A DNA stretch of 64,000 nucleotides from Ensifer sp. Root278 (GCF_001429285.1 NZ_LMJJ01000023.1:195041-259040), one strand, 5' to 3'. Positions 27,677 through 35,925 are shown, numbered from the stretch's first letter. Notes: generated by a model not told the origin, from the letters alone. Translations and numbers: made by a program.

Positions 27677-28515
27677 TGCGCCGCCTCCACCTTAAGCTTC
27701 TTCTTGGCGGCGAGCGGATAGACCTCCTCGACGATCGGATCGAGCACGTGGCTGACAAGCCCCGGAACGGCAACGATCTCGCTCACGACGCCGGCTTCGC
27801 TGAACGTGTGCACGACGGCACCGACCAGCCGTTCGCCCGGCATCGGCCGCTCCAGGGTGTCGATGATGAAGGAGGTCGGCGGCGCCCAGACGAGCGACAT
27901 TCCGGCGTGTTCCCCCGTCCAGGCCCAATGCAGATGGCCGCTTGCATGCAACGCCACGCCGGACGCGGCGAAGAGATCAAACAGACGCCGGCGCTGGCGG
28001 GGGCGGATGCCCCAGTAGCCGGTGTCGCCTTCCTGCGGTCCATCGACGAAGAGCGGCTTGTGGGCAAAGACCGCCACCTTGCGCCCGTCGCGGTCTCGCA
28101 ACTGCTCTTCCAGCCAGGCGAATTGCTTCTCCTCTTCCTCGTCCTCGAAGCCCACAAGAAGGCTGTTGAAGCCGACCAGTCGCCAATCACCGTGATCGGA
28201 GACCCAGTAGTCCGGGCCGGCGAGTCCGCGCCAGCGGGCAAGACGCTCCGGGTCGACCGGTTGGTGCGAGCCCGGCAGATGGCCGACGTCATGATTGCCG
28301 GGAACGACGAGCACCGGCATCGAGAGCCGGTTGATCAGGCCCAGCGAAAAGGTGATGTCGTCTTCACGGTCGGCGCCGTCGATCGTGAGGTCGCCGGTGT
28401 GGATGACGAGATCAGGCGCCATTTCCTCGATCCAGGCGCGAACCGGCTCCCAATTGTTGTTGAAATGGCTCTTGGAGGGGCTGAGATGGGTGTCGCTGAT
28501 CTGGACGATCTTCAT
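27673..28515 (-). CDS. Calcineurin-like metallophosphoesterase (class III phosphodiesterase type)
   Basis: The 280-residue cytoplasmic enzyme has all five metallophosphoesterase blocks: DTH (residues 8-10), GDL (about 42), GNHD (about 73), AHKP and GHLHW, two-metal phosphate-ester hydrolysis ligands. It resembles CpdA/Rv0805-type and glycerophosphodiesterase-type enzymes. It is the first gene of a UgpBAEC-like operon, the slot where a glycerophosphodiesterase (UgpQ) is often found. I infer that it hydrolyses the imported phosphodiester. Cyclic nucleotide hydrolysis is the main alternative. Confidence 0.85.
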   Translation of the reverse strand: MKIVQISDTHLSPSKSHFNNNWEPVRAWIEEMAPDLVIHTGDLTIDGADREDDITFSLGLINRLSMPVLVVPGNHDVGHLPGSHQPVDPERLARWRGLAGPDYWVSDHGDWRLVGFNSLLVGFEDEEEEKQFAWLEEQLRDRDGRKVAVFAHKPLFVDGPQEGDTGYWGIRPRQRRRLFDLFAASGVALHASGHLHWAWTGEHAGMSLVWAPPTSFIIDTLERPMPGERLVGAVVHTFSEAGVVSEIVAVPGLVSHVLDPIVEEVYPLAAKKKLKVEAAQ

Positions 28516-28594
28516 GGGAACGGGCCTCCGACGATGGCTTCAAGGCGTGCCTCATCGGATGGATTTCTCTCCCCTCCGATGCGGTTGGCCGCAG

Positions 28595-28649
28595 TCTTTA
28601 GGGGCTTGCCATGTCAGTTTGGTAACAGTCGTTCTCAGCTGATTTTCAG
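28595..28649 (-). promoter_or_regulatory. Candidate Pho-box promoter of the metallophosphoesterase-importer operon
   Basis: Read on the minus strand, CTGTTACCAAACTGACAT (28628-28611) matches the PhoB box layout of two 7-mers CTGTCAT separated by 4 bases, with 5/7 and 6/7 matches. CTG recurs four times at 11, 10 and 11 base steps (28649, 28638, 28628, 28617), like tandem Pho boxes. A TAAAGA -10 candidate (28600-28595) lies 10 bases downstream, the spacing of PhoB-activated promoters. The whole gap 28516-28935 has no gene; besides this site it holds the palindrome at 28754. Confidence 0.55.
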
Positions 28650-28753
28650 TTTCTCCATGAAAGCGTCACCTTCAGGAAAGCCAACCGGTCGCGAAGTTCA
28701 CCCTTGCGCGTCCCGATGGAAGCGTTGCGGTGGGTGTGCTCAAAATTTCATAC

Positions 28754-28767
28754 TATTGTATACAATA
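28754..28767. promoter_or_regulatory. Perfect 14-base palindrome, GntR-type operator candidate
   Basis: TATTGTATACAATA is a perfect dyad about 170 bases before the Pot-type ATPase gene. The TTGTATACAA core is the kind of site bound by FadR-subfamily GntR regulators. No GntR gene is present in the window, so the binding protein would be encoded elsewhere. Confidence 0.5.
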
Positions 28768-28935
28768 ATTGCGCATATTGACGACGAAAAGCTCAATTCG
28801 TGAGCAGTCGCCCTAAACCGATAACGACTGCAGCCGGCAACCGAAACGGCCATTCTCGCGCGAAAACATAGCCTTAGGCTCGGCGAACGAAATTGGCACG
28901 ATTGATGCTTCTTCTCTGGTGCAAGGAGAACGCTC

Positions 28936-30024
28936 ATGTCGAAAGCCGCAGAGATCGATATCGTATCCGTTTCCAAGATTTACGGCTCGACCACCGCCGT
29001 ACATTCCATCAGCCTGAAAATCCCCGCCGGAAGCTATTGCTGCTTCCTCGGCCCTTCGGGCTGCGGCAAGACCTCGACGCTGCGCATGATCGCCGGCCAC
29101 GAGAGCATCTCCTCAGGCGACCTGCGGCTCGGCAACGTCGTCGTCACCGATTTTCCGCCGGCCAGGCGCAGCACAGCGATGATGTTCCAGTCCTATGCGT
29201 TGTTCCCGCACCTCGACCTCGTCGACAACGTTGCCTTCAGCCTGAAGATGAAGGGCGTAGAACGCGACGCGCGCCGCGCCAAGGCACTCGAGATGCTGAA
29301 GTTGATGCAGATGGAGGCCTATGCTTCCAGGCGCCCGGCCCAGCTTTCCGGCGGCCAGCAGCAGCGCGTGGCACTCGCCCGTGCGCTCATCACCGAGCCG
29401 GAAGCGCTGCTGCTCGACGAACCGCTGTCGGCGCTCGACCCGTTCCTGAAGATCCGCATGCGGGCGGAATTGAAGAAGCTGCAGAAGACGCTCGGCATCA
29501 CCTTCGTGCATGTCACCCATAGCCAGGAAGAGGCGATGGCGCTCGCCGATCTTATTGTCGTCATGAACAGCGGCCGGATCGAGCAGGCGGCCGCACCTCG
29601 TACGGTGTTCGAGCACCCGGCCACTGCCTTCGTCGCGCGGTTCATGGGCGACCACAACGTTCTCTCCGGAAAAGTCCGCGCGATCAGCGGCGATGTCGTC
29701 GAAATGGAGACCGCCGAAGGCCAGACCTTCGCGGTGCGCGACATCGCCCAGGAGGTCGGCCGGCCCATCGACATCGGCATCCGCACCGATCGCGTGCGGC
29801 TCGACCCGCCGGGCGAGAAGGGCCTCGGTTTCCAGGCGGTGGTTTCCAACATCGAGTACCGCGGCGCCTCGGTGAAGCTCACCGCCATCGGTGCCGGCAG
29901 CGACGACTTCACGCTGATCGTCAGCGACGCTGACTATTTCAGGAAGCCTGTCGCGGTCGGTGACGCGGTGTCCCTGAGCTGGACCCTGGAGGACGTCGTC
30001 CCCCTCGGCCGCCTTTCCGCATGA
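28936..30024 (+). CDS. PotA-like ABC importer ATP-binding protein
   Basis: The 362-residue ATPase has Walker A GPSGCGKTS, Q-loop FQSYALFPHL, signature LSGGQQQR, Walker B LLLDEPLSALD and a C-terminal TOBE domain (VDIGIRTDRVRL-like region about residue 275). It belongs to the spermidine/putrescine/opine class of importers. It is the first gene of a five-gene unit that ends with a hydantoin-racemase-like gene. The ATG follows AAGGAGAACGCTC. Confidence 0.9.
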   Translation: MSKAAEIDIVSVSKIYGSTTAVHSISLKIPAGSYCCFLGPSGCGKTSTLRMIAGHESISSGDLRLGNVVVTDFPPARRSTAMMFQSYALFPHLDLVDNVAFSLKMKGVERDARRAKALEMLKLMQMEAYASRRPAQLSGGQQQRVALARALITEPEALLLDEPLSALDPFLKIRMRAELKKLQKTLGITFVHVTHSQEEAMALADLIVVMNSGRIEQAAAPRTVFEHPATAFVARFMGDHNVLSGKVRAISGDVVEMETAEGQTFAVRDIAQEVGRPIDIGIRTDRVRLDPPGEKGLGFQAVVSNIEYRGASVKLTAIGAGSDDFTLIVSDADYFRKPVAVGDAVSLSWTLEDVVPLGRLSA

Positions 30025-30057
30025 GCTAATCAACCATCACAAGAAGGGGAACTGCAC

Positions 30058-31356
30058 ATGACGACTGAAACTAAAACCGAAAAGCCTGGCGCCGGCCTGA
30101 CACGCCGATCGTTGTTGAAGACCGGCGCTGCCGCCGTCGGCGCCATCGCCGGATCGGGTGCCATTACCGGCTTCCCGACCATTTGGGCCCAGAACCCGAT
30201 CACGCTTCGCCAGTTCGGCACCGGCGTTTCCAACATCAATGCGATTGCAGAGAAGTGCAAACAGGACCTCGGCATCACCTTGGAAATGACGGCGACCGAT
30301 TCCGACGCCGCCGCCCAGCGTGCGGTGACCCAGCCCGATTCCTACGACATCGCCGACATCGAATACTGGATTGCCAAGAAGGTCTTCCCAGCCGGCGTGA
30401 TGCAGCCGATGGACGTGAAAAAGATCAAGTACTTCGACAAGATCGTGCCGCTGTTCATCGACGGCAAGCTGAAACCCGAAAGCGTGGTCGCCCAGGGGAC
30501 CGCACCGCACACCGTCGGCTTCGTCGAGGCGCAAGATTCCAAGACCTTCGCCAAGTCGCCGACCGACTGGATGACGCTGATCCCGACGATCTACAACGCC
30601 GACACGCTCGGCATTCGCCCCGATCTCGTCGGGCGCGAGATCTCGACCTGGGCCGACATCATGGACCCGGCGTTCAAGGGTAAGACCGCGATCCTCAACA
30701 TTCCTTCGATCGGCATCATGGACGCCGCGATGATCATGGAGGCGCTCGGCAACATCAAATATGCCGACAAGGGCAACATGACCACGGACGAGATCGACAA
30801 GACGATCGACTTCCTGATCAAGGCCAAGCAGGACGGCCAGTTCCGTGCCTTCTGGAAGTCCTTCGACGAGAGCGTCAACCTGATGGCTTCGGGCGAAGTC
30901 GTCATCCAGTCCATGTGGTCGCCGGCCGTCGCCGCCGTCCGTTCCAAGGGCATCGCCTGCAAGTACCAGCCGCTGAAAGAAGGTTATCGCGCCTGGGGCG
31001 GCGGCCTCGGGCTTGCCGCCCATCTCCAGGGCGCACAGCTCGACGCGGCTTATGAGTACATCAACTGGTACCTCTCCGGCTGGGTCGGCGCCTACCTCAA
31101 CCGTCAGGGCTACTACTCCGCCGCGATGGAGACCGCCAAGGGCTTCATGTCCGAGGACGAGTGGGGTTTCTGGGTGGAAGGCAAGCCCGCCCAAGGCGAC
31201 ATCCTTTCGCCGGAGGGCAAGATCATGGAGAAAGCGGGTGCGGTGCGCGACGGCGGCTCGTTCGAGGAACGCATGGGCAAGGTCGCCTGCTGGAACTCTG
31301 TGATGGACGAGGACCGTTACATGATCAAGCGCTGGAACGAGTTCATCGCGGCGTAA
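30058..31356 (+). CDS. PotD-like ABC importer binding protein with a Tat signal
   Basis: The 432-residue protein has a twin-arginine signal, TRRSLLK at residues 15-21 followed by an alanine/glycine-rich core, so it is likely exported folded. The mature part is a PotD/family 1 polyamine-type fold (GFVEAQDSKTF, STWADIMDPAFKGKTAIL, VVIQSMWSPAVAAVRSKG). It supplies substrate to the permeases at 31565-33302. Its substrate is not a clear polyamine; the racemase at the end of the operon suggests an amino-acid or hydantoin-related compound. Confidence 0.85.
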   Translation: MTTETKTEKPGAGLTRRSLLKTGAAAVGAIAGSGAITGFPTIWAQNPITLRQFGTGVSNINAIAEKCKQDLGITLEMTATDSDAAAQRAVTQPDSYDIADIEYWIAKKVFPAGVMQPMDVKKIKYFDKIVPLFIDGKLKPESVVAQGTAPHTVGFVEAQDSKTFAKSPTDWMTLIPTIYNADTLGIRPDLVGREISTWADIMDPAFKGKTAILNIPSIGIMDAAMIMEALGNIKYADKGNMTTDEIDKTIDFLIKAKQDGQFRAFWKSFDESVNLMASGEVVIQSMWSPAVAAVRSKGIACKYQPLKEGYRAWGGGLGLAAHLQGAQLDAAYEYINWYLSGWVGAYLNRQGYYSAAMETAKGFMSEDEWGFWVEGKPAQGDILSPEGKIMEKAGAVRDGGSFEERMGKVACWNSVMDEDRYMIKRWNEFIAA

Positions 31357-31372
31357 TCGCCGGCGCGGAAGC

Positions 31373-31531
31373 GCCCCCTCACCCTAACCTTCTCCCCGCA
31401 GGCGGGGAGAGGGGACGTGCCACATCGGCCGGCCGAGCGTGCACATAGGCGATCAAGAATGAGCGGGACGGCGACGCATCTCCCTTCTCCCGCAAGCGAC
31501 GAGAAGGTGCCGGCAGGCGGATGAGGGGCGG
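31373..31531. repeat. RIME-like intergenic mosaic repeat, copy 1
   Basis: The stretch opens with GCCCCCTCACCCTAACC, carries the CTCCCCGC-aGGCGGGGAG palindrome, then a second palindrome TTCTCccGCAAGCgaCGAGAA, and closes with GGCAGGCGGATGAGGGGCG. Copy 2 at 39094-39230 has the same opening, two palindromes and closing. Such elements are known as RIME in Rhizobiaceae. Here it sits inside an ABC operon between binding-protein and permease genes; the second palindrome is less perfect than in copy 2. Confidence 0.8.
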
Positions 31532-31564
31532 ACCCCGATCGCATAAATCCAGAGAGGAACGACG

Positions 31565-32479
31565 ATGGCGACACTTGCGACGTCCCAGCCAGGGGAAATC
31601 AGGACAGAGAAGGCATCACGTCGCCGGGGCGCTCCGCGCGCGCTGGCCTCCCATCTCCAGGCAACCCCTCTCCTTTTGATCCTCGGATTCTTCTTCGTGC
31701 TGCCGATCCTGACCATCATCGTCGTCAGCTTCTGGGACTATGACTTCGCCGGTCTCTATCCGGACTTCCTGACGATGAACTACGCCGATACGCTCGGCTC
31801 GTGGGTCACCTGGAAGACCTATCTCAACACGCTGAAATTCACCGTCCTCGTCTGGGCGCTGACGCTCTTAATCGGCTTCTGGGTCGCCTATTTCCTCGCC
31901 TTCCATGTCCGCACAACAACCATGCAGATGGTGCTGTTCCTCGTCTGCACCGTGCCGTTCCTGACCTCGAACATCATCCGCATGATTTCCTGGATCCCGG
32001 TGCTCGGCCGCAACGGCCTTGTCAATTCGACCCTGATCGAGCTTGGCCTGATCCCACAGCCGATCGAGTGGCTGCTCTACTCCGACTTTGCCGTGGTGCT
32101 TGCCATGGTGCATCTCAACACGCTGTTCATGGTCACGCCGATCTTCAATACGCTGATGCGGATCGATCGCTCGCTGATCGAGGCGGCGCGCGACTGCGGC
32201 GCTTCCGGCGGCCAGATCCTCTGGAACGTCATCCTGCCGCTCGCCAAGCCGGGCATCGCGATCGGCTCGATCTTCGTCGTCACGCTCGTCATGGCAGATT
32301 TCTCAACGGTGCAGGTCATGTCCGGCGGCCAGAGCGCCTCCGTCGCGCTGATGATGAAAAACCAGATGTCTCTGCTGCAATATCCGGCAGCGGCCGCCAA
32401 TGCCGTGGTGCTTCTGATCGTCGTGCTCTTTATGGTCGCCGCGATCCTGCGCGTCGTCGACATCCGCAAGGAGCTTTGA
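31565..32479 (+). CDS. PotB-like ABC importer permease
   Basis: The 304-residue permease begins with a long basic N-terminus and then LLLILGFFFVLPILTIIVVSFW, the first of six spans. The EAA loop is EAARDCGASGGQILWNVILPLAKPG. The ATG follows AGAGAGGAACGACG. A RIME-like repeat separates it from the binding-protein gene, so permease expression may differ from that of the binding protein. Confidence 0.88.
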   Translation: MATLATSQPGEIRTEKASRRRGAPRALASHLQATPLLLILGFFFVLPILTIIVVSFWDYDFAGLYPDFLTMNYADTLGSWVTWKTYLNTLKFTVLVWALTLLIGFWVAYFLAFHVRTTTMQMVLFLVCTVPFLTSNIIRMISWIPVLGRNGLVNSTLIELGLIPQPIEWLLYSDFAVVLAMVHLNTLFMVTPIFNTLMRIDRSLIEAARDCGASGGQILWNVILPLAKPGIAIGSIFVVTLVMADFSTVQVMSGGQSASVALMMKNQMSLLQYPAAAANAVVLLIVVLFMVAAILRVVDIRKEL

Positions 32480-32480
32480 C

Positions 32481-33302
32481 ATGAACCACGAGAGACGCGG
32501 CAAGGAATTCTACCTGCTCGCAATCTTCTTCACGCTGTTCGTGCTGTTTCTCTACGGCCCGCTGTCGGCCGTGCTGATCCTGTCCTTCCAGGGACCGGAC
32601 GGCGGCCTGACCTTTCCGCTGAACGGCCTATCGCTGCACTGGTTCTACAACCTTTTCGAACGGCAGGCGGTCGGGGACTTCGGCGCCTCATTCCGGCGCT
32701 CCTTTACGCTCGGCCTGATGGTAATGACGGTCAACGTCGTGGTCGCCCTGCTTGCAGGCCTTGCCTTCCGCCGACGCTTCCGCGGCGCAACCGCGCTCTT
32801 CTATCTCACCGTCGCAAGTCTCGTCGTGCCGTCGATCATCATCTCGCTCGGCATCGGCGTCGTCTTCCAGCAGTTCGGCCTGAAGCCCGCCTGGTACTCC
32901 TCCGGCTTCGGCGCGCATCTCACCTGGACACTGCCTTTCGGCGTGCTCATCATGTTTGCGGTCTTCAACCGGTTCTCACCGGCCTACGAAGAAGCGGCGC
33001 GCGATCTCGGGGCGACGTCCTGGCAGACTTTCCAGCACGTTCTCCTGCCGATGATCGCGCCAAGCCTGATCGGCGTCGGCCTCTTCGGCTTCACGCTCTC
33101 CTACGACGAATTCGCCCGCACGCTGATGACTTCGGGCAGCTACAACACTCTGCCACTCGAGATCTACGGCATGACTACGAATGTGACGACGCCGGTGCTC
33201 TATGCGCTCGGCACGGTCACCACCCTCTTCTCCTTCACCATCATCCTCGTCGCGCTCGCAGTCATTCTGACCTTGCGACGCCGCCAGGCAAAGCTGAGCT
33301 AG
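32481..33302 (+). CDS. PotC-like ABC importer permease
   Basis: The 273-residue second permease has the first span FYLLAIFFTLFVLFLYGPLSAVLI and EAA loop EAARDLGATSWQTFQHVLLPMIAPS. It begins one base after the partner's stop, with AAGGAG upstream, and ends 5 bases before the racemase gene. It completes the inner-membrane channel. Confidence 0.88.
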   Translation: MNHERRGKEFYLLAIFFTLFVLFLYGPLSAVLILSFQGPDGGLTFPLNGLSLHWFYNLFERQAVGDFGASFRRSFTLGLMVMTVNVVVALLAGLAFRRRFRGATALFYLTVASLVVPSIIISLGIGVVFQQFGLKPAWYSSGFGAHLTWTLPFGVLIMFAVFNRFSPAYEEAARDLGATSWQTFQHVLLPMIAPSLIGVGLFGFTLSYDEFARTLMTSGSYNTLPLEIYGMTTNVTTPVLYALGTVTTLFSFTIILVALAVILTLRRRQAKLS

Positions 33303-33307
33303 GCTAG

Positions 33308-34045
33308 ATGCGCATCCTGATCATCAATCCCAACACCACCGCGTCGATGACGGCCAAGGCAGCCGCGGCCGCTCGGACTGTCGCCAACCCTGCCACGGAA
33401 ATTCTCGCGCGCACCTCCAGATCGGGACCGGCCTCGATCGAGGGGCATTATGACGGCGCCGTCGCCCTGCCGGGCCTGCTCGCCGAAATCCGCGACGGCG
33501 AGGCCGCAGGCGCCGATGCCGCGGTCATCGCCTGCTTCGACGACACCGGCCTCGAGGCGGCCCGTGCGCTCGCCCGCATACCGGTGGTGGGGCTCTGCGA
33601 ATCCGCCGTCGCGACCGCTGCCATGCTGGCGCAACGTTTCACCGTGGTCACCACGCTCGAACGGTCACGGGTGCTGATCGAGAATCTCGTCCGGCATTAC
33701 GGCATGGGCGACCGGGCAAGGGTCCGCGCCGCCAACATCCCGGTGCTCGAACTGGAGGACAAGGCATCAGACGCGCTCGCCAAACTCCGGCGCGAGATCG
33801 AGCTGGCGCTCAATCAGGATGGCGCAGAAGCGATCGTGCTCGGCTGCGCCGGCATGGCCGATCTCGCCCGGGCGCTCCAAGCGGACTATGACGTCCCTGT
33901 CATCGACGGCGTTTCGGCCGCGGTCAAGCAGGCGGAAGCACTCGTGTCACAGGGACTTATGACCAGCAAGCGCGGGGCCTATGCGTCGCCGCTCAGCAAG
34001 CCCTATTCAGGTTTCATGAGCGCGCTCGCTCCAACCCCGGCTTGA
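33308..34045 (+). CDS. Asp/Glu/hydantoin racemase family protein
   Basis: The 245-residue protein starts MRILIINPNTTASMT, the family signature, and has the two catalytic cysteines, Cys76 in VIACFDDTG and Cys180 in VLGCAGMAD, which act as acid/base pair. It is close in layout to rhizobial hydantoin racemase HyuE, which interconverts D- and L-5-substituted hydantoins. As the last gene of a Pot-type importer operon it probably acts on the imported compound or its product. No hydantoinase or carbamoylase is adjacent, so hydantoin specificity is inference; aspartate/glutamate or allantoin racemase activity is possible. Its 3' end overlaps the convergent LysR gene by 43 bases. Confidence 0.85.
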   Translation: MRILIINPNTTASMTAKAAAAARTVANPATEILARTSRSGPASIEGHYDGAVALPGLLAEIRDGEAAGADAAVIACFDDTGLEAARALARIPVVGLCESAVATAAMLAQRFTVVTTLERSRVLIENLVRHYGMGDRARVRAANIPVLELEDKASDALAKLRREIELALNQDGAEAIVLGCAGMADLARALQADYDVPVIDGVSAAVKQAEALVSQGLMTSKRGAYASPLSKPYSGFMSALAPTPA

Positions 34046-34965
34046 GGTGATGCCGACCTGGAATCGCCCACGACTGTCGCCAGCAGCGCATTCGATGCGT
34101 CGGCCTCGGCAATAATCCAATCGCGAAAAGCCTGGATCTTTTTCTGCCGCCTGCTGCTCTGCGGATAGACCAGCCAATAGGCGCGACCATCTCTTACCAC
34201 ATGGTCGAAGGGCCGGATGAGCCTGCCGCTCTTCAGTTCGTCCATCAGGAAGGTTGAAACGGCAATCGCGATGCCATGGTCGTTCAAAGTCGTCGTGACG
34301 TCCATCGCCTGGACGTCGAAGATCAGTTCGGTACCGTTGCTCGCCGGTGGCTCCACCCCGGTTTCGATCATCCATCGCCGCCACCAGCTGGCGTTGCCGA
34401 AGCGCCGTACACGCAGGACGTCCGAGGGATGCCTGAGCTGGTGCTTCTCCATGAAAGACGGCGTGCAGACCGGCATGTAATCGATAGGGAAAAGCGGGAA
34501 CACGTCGTTGCCGGGCCAGTCGCCGTTGCCGCTGCGCACCACGAGATCGATGGCGTCACGCTTGAAGTCGATCAGCTCGGTCGACATGTGCACCCGGATG
34601 CTGATGTTCGGATGGGCCGTCTGGAACGAGGCGAGCCGCTGGCCGAGCCAGCTCGACACGACGGTCGGCAGCACGGAAATGTGCAGGTGGTGTTCGGTCT
34701 TGTCGGCAATCTCCGAGAAGGCCGCCCCGAGAAGGTCGATCGCTTCCGTCACCTTCGGCGCCAGCTGCCGCCCGGCCGCCGTCAGCCGAACCTCGCGCGG
34801 AAGACGAACGAAGAGCGGCGTGCCGATGCGCTCCTCCAACAGCCGGATCTGGTAGCTGACCGCCGCCTGCGTCATGCCGAGCTCGTCGGCGGCGCGGGTG
34901 AAGCTCAGATGTCTGGCGGCCGCTTCGAAGGCGCGCACGGCACTCATGGGAGGAATCTTGCTCAT
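34003..34965 (-). CDS. LysR-family regulator, GcvA-like
   Basis: The 320-residue protein has the LysR winged helix (SAVRAFEAAARHLSFTRAADELGMTQAAVSYQI, within residues 8-42) and a substrate-binding domain with HLHISVLPTVVSSWLGQRL and GIAIAVSTFLMDEL. The N-terminus MSKIPPMSAVRAFEAAAR is typical of GcvA-like members. It converges on the racemase gene with a 43-base tail overlap, an arrangement that could allow antisense interference. The gene diverges from the DUF1127 gene across 111 bases. Its target may be the importer operon, but the operator was not identified. Confidence 0.87.
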   Translation of the reverse strand: MSKIPPMSAVRAFEAAARHLSFTRAADELGMTQAAVSYQIRLLEERIGTPLFVRLPREVRLTAAGRQLAPKVTEAIDLLGAAFSEIADKTEHHLHISVLPTVVSSWLGQRLASFQTAHPNISIRVHMSTELIDFKRDAIDLVVRSGNGDWPGNDVFPLFPIDYMPVCTPSFMEKHQLRHPSDVLRVRRFGNASWWRRWMIETGVEPPASNGTELIFDVQAMDVTTTLNDHGIAIAVSTFLMDELKSGRLIRPFDHVVRDGRAYWLVYPQSSRRQKKIQAFRDWIIAEADASNALLATVVGDSRSASPQAGVGASALMKPE

Positions 34966-35076
34966 GGCCCTGAGATAAGCATTCTTTATGCCAGCATGCG
35001 AGAAATCGCTTTGCGCGAAGCAGCAAAAATCCTCACTTTTTTCGTGAACACAACAGCAAAAACAAAGAGGATAGCA

Positions 35077-35388
35077 ATGCTTAGCGCAGTGCGATCAACG
35101 ATCCTTCATGCCCTGAACTGGGCCGGCAACGCACTCAACCCAATCATCGCCATCGATACGTTCAGCGAATTCCAGCTGAAGGATATCGGGCTGACGCGAG
35201 ATCAGGAGACCATCCGGGCGCGCGTCGGCGATGGTGCCGATCCTTGGCATTGGCCGAAGGACGACGATCCGCGCAGGTCACCGCCCTCGCCGGAGCGGGA
35301 TTGCGGCGACGCGCCGCAAATGGCAAGGGCTTCGCCTCGAGCCCAGCCCGGAGAAAACAAAGACATAAGCATGTCGCTCTGCGATTGA
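35077..35388 (+). CDS. Small DUF1127-type protein with a long C-terminal tail
   Basis: The 103-residue product contains FSEFQLKDIGLTRDQ (residues about 28-42), matching the conserved core of DUF1127 proteins (usually 45-75 residues), small alphaproteobacterial proteins with roles reported in RNA turnover and nutrient response. The ATG follows AAAGAGGATAGCA. The tail after residue 60 is proline-, arginine- and aspartate-rich and unlike the family, so either the frame continues past an original stop or it is a lineage extension. Function not assigned. Confidence 0.6.
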   Translation: MLSAVRSTILHALNWAGNALNPIIAIDTFSEFQLKDIGLTRDQETIRARVGDGADPWHWPKDDDPRRSPPSPERDCGDAPQMARASPRAQPGENKDISMSLCD

Positions 35389-35590
35389 CGGAGCGCAGAG
35401 GCAAGACACAGCGCAGTTATCGTGATCTGCCACCTTCCCAGCCCGCGGACCGAATTCGGGAGAGATCCGGCGTGGCGTTTCTAAAAGCGGCGTGCCGAAG
35501 CCCCTTCGCAAGTGATCGCAACGGAGCGAGCGCGGGGCTCAAAGCCGAGAAGTTCTTCACCCACAGGTTTCGCCGCCTCCCGCCGTTTAC
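35389..35590. other. Gene-poor stretch before the nrd promoter region
   Basis: No open frame with a ribosome site or family resemblance was found here; short frames are arginine-rich shadows. It forms the distal part of the 912-base gap before nrdH, whose proximal part holds the DnaA box, promoter, riboswitch and hairpin element. Confidence 0.6.
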
Positions 35591-35596
35591 TCCTTG

Positions 35597-35605
35597 TTAT
35601 CCACA
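35597..35605 (+). promoter_or_regulatory. Consensus DnaA box upstream of the nrd promoter
   Basis: TTATCCACA is an exact DnaA box, 50 bases before the -35. A weaker 7/9 match, TCACCCACA, is at 35557-35565. DnaA is known to control ribonucleotide reductase genes in other bacteria, which makes the position meaningful; a single 9-mer can also occur by chance. Confidence 0.45.
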
Positions 35606-35654
35606 CGGCGAAAGAAATCACCTTCTCACCCCGGCTTCGGGCACCTCGAACCTA

Positions 35655-35691
35655 TTGACGCAGATTTGCGATGAACTACTATATCTAGTGT
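35655..35691 (+). promoter_or_regulatory. nrdHIEF promoter overlapped by an NrdR-like box
   Basis: TTGACG (35655-35660) and TACTAT (35677-35682) are spaced by 16 bases. The 16-mer CTACTATATCTAGTGT (35676-35691) fits the NrdR box acaCwAtATaTwGtgt at 12 of 13 core positions and covers the -10, so NrdR-ATP/dATP binding would block initiation. NrdR sites usually come in pairs about 31 bases apart; a clear second box was not found. Confidence 0.65.
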
Positions 35692-35699
35692 TCGAGGTT

Positions 35700-35925
35700 C
35701 TCTCGATTCGCAGGGATTGAGAGCTAAGACGGGAATACGGTGCGTCGGCGAGTTTTCGCTAGGCTATGCCGTAGCTGCCCCCGCAACTGTAGACGGCGAG
35801 CGACTGTCCGGAATTGGACCACTGAGGCATGAGGCCTCGGGAAGGTCGGGATGGAAGCTGAGACCCGTGAGCCAGGAGACCTGCCTCGAGCAACAAACGT
35901 CCACGGGCGGGTGTCCGGAGGGGTT
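35700..35925 (+). promoter_or_regulatory. Cobalamin riboswitch in the nrdHIEF leader
   Basis: Conserved aptamer parts occur in order: GGGAATACGGTGCG near 35735, GCCCCCGCAACTGT (35776-35789), and the B12 box GAGCCAGGAGACCTGCC (35869-35885). Paired segments between them fit the class I cobalamin aptamer. Cobalamin binding is expected to turn off the operon when a B12-dependent (class II) reductase can serve instead. The switch lies about 370 bases before nrdH. Confidence 0.9.
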
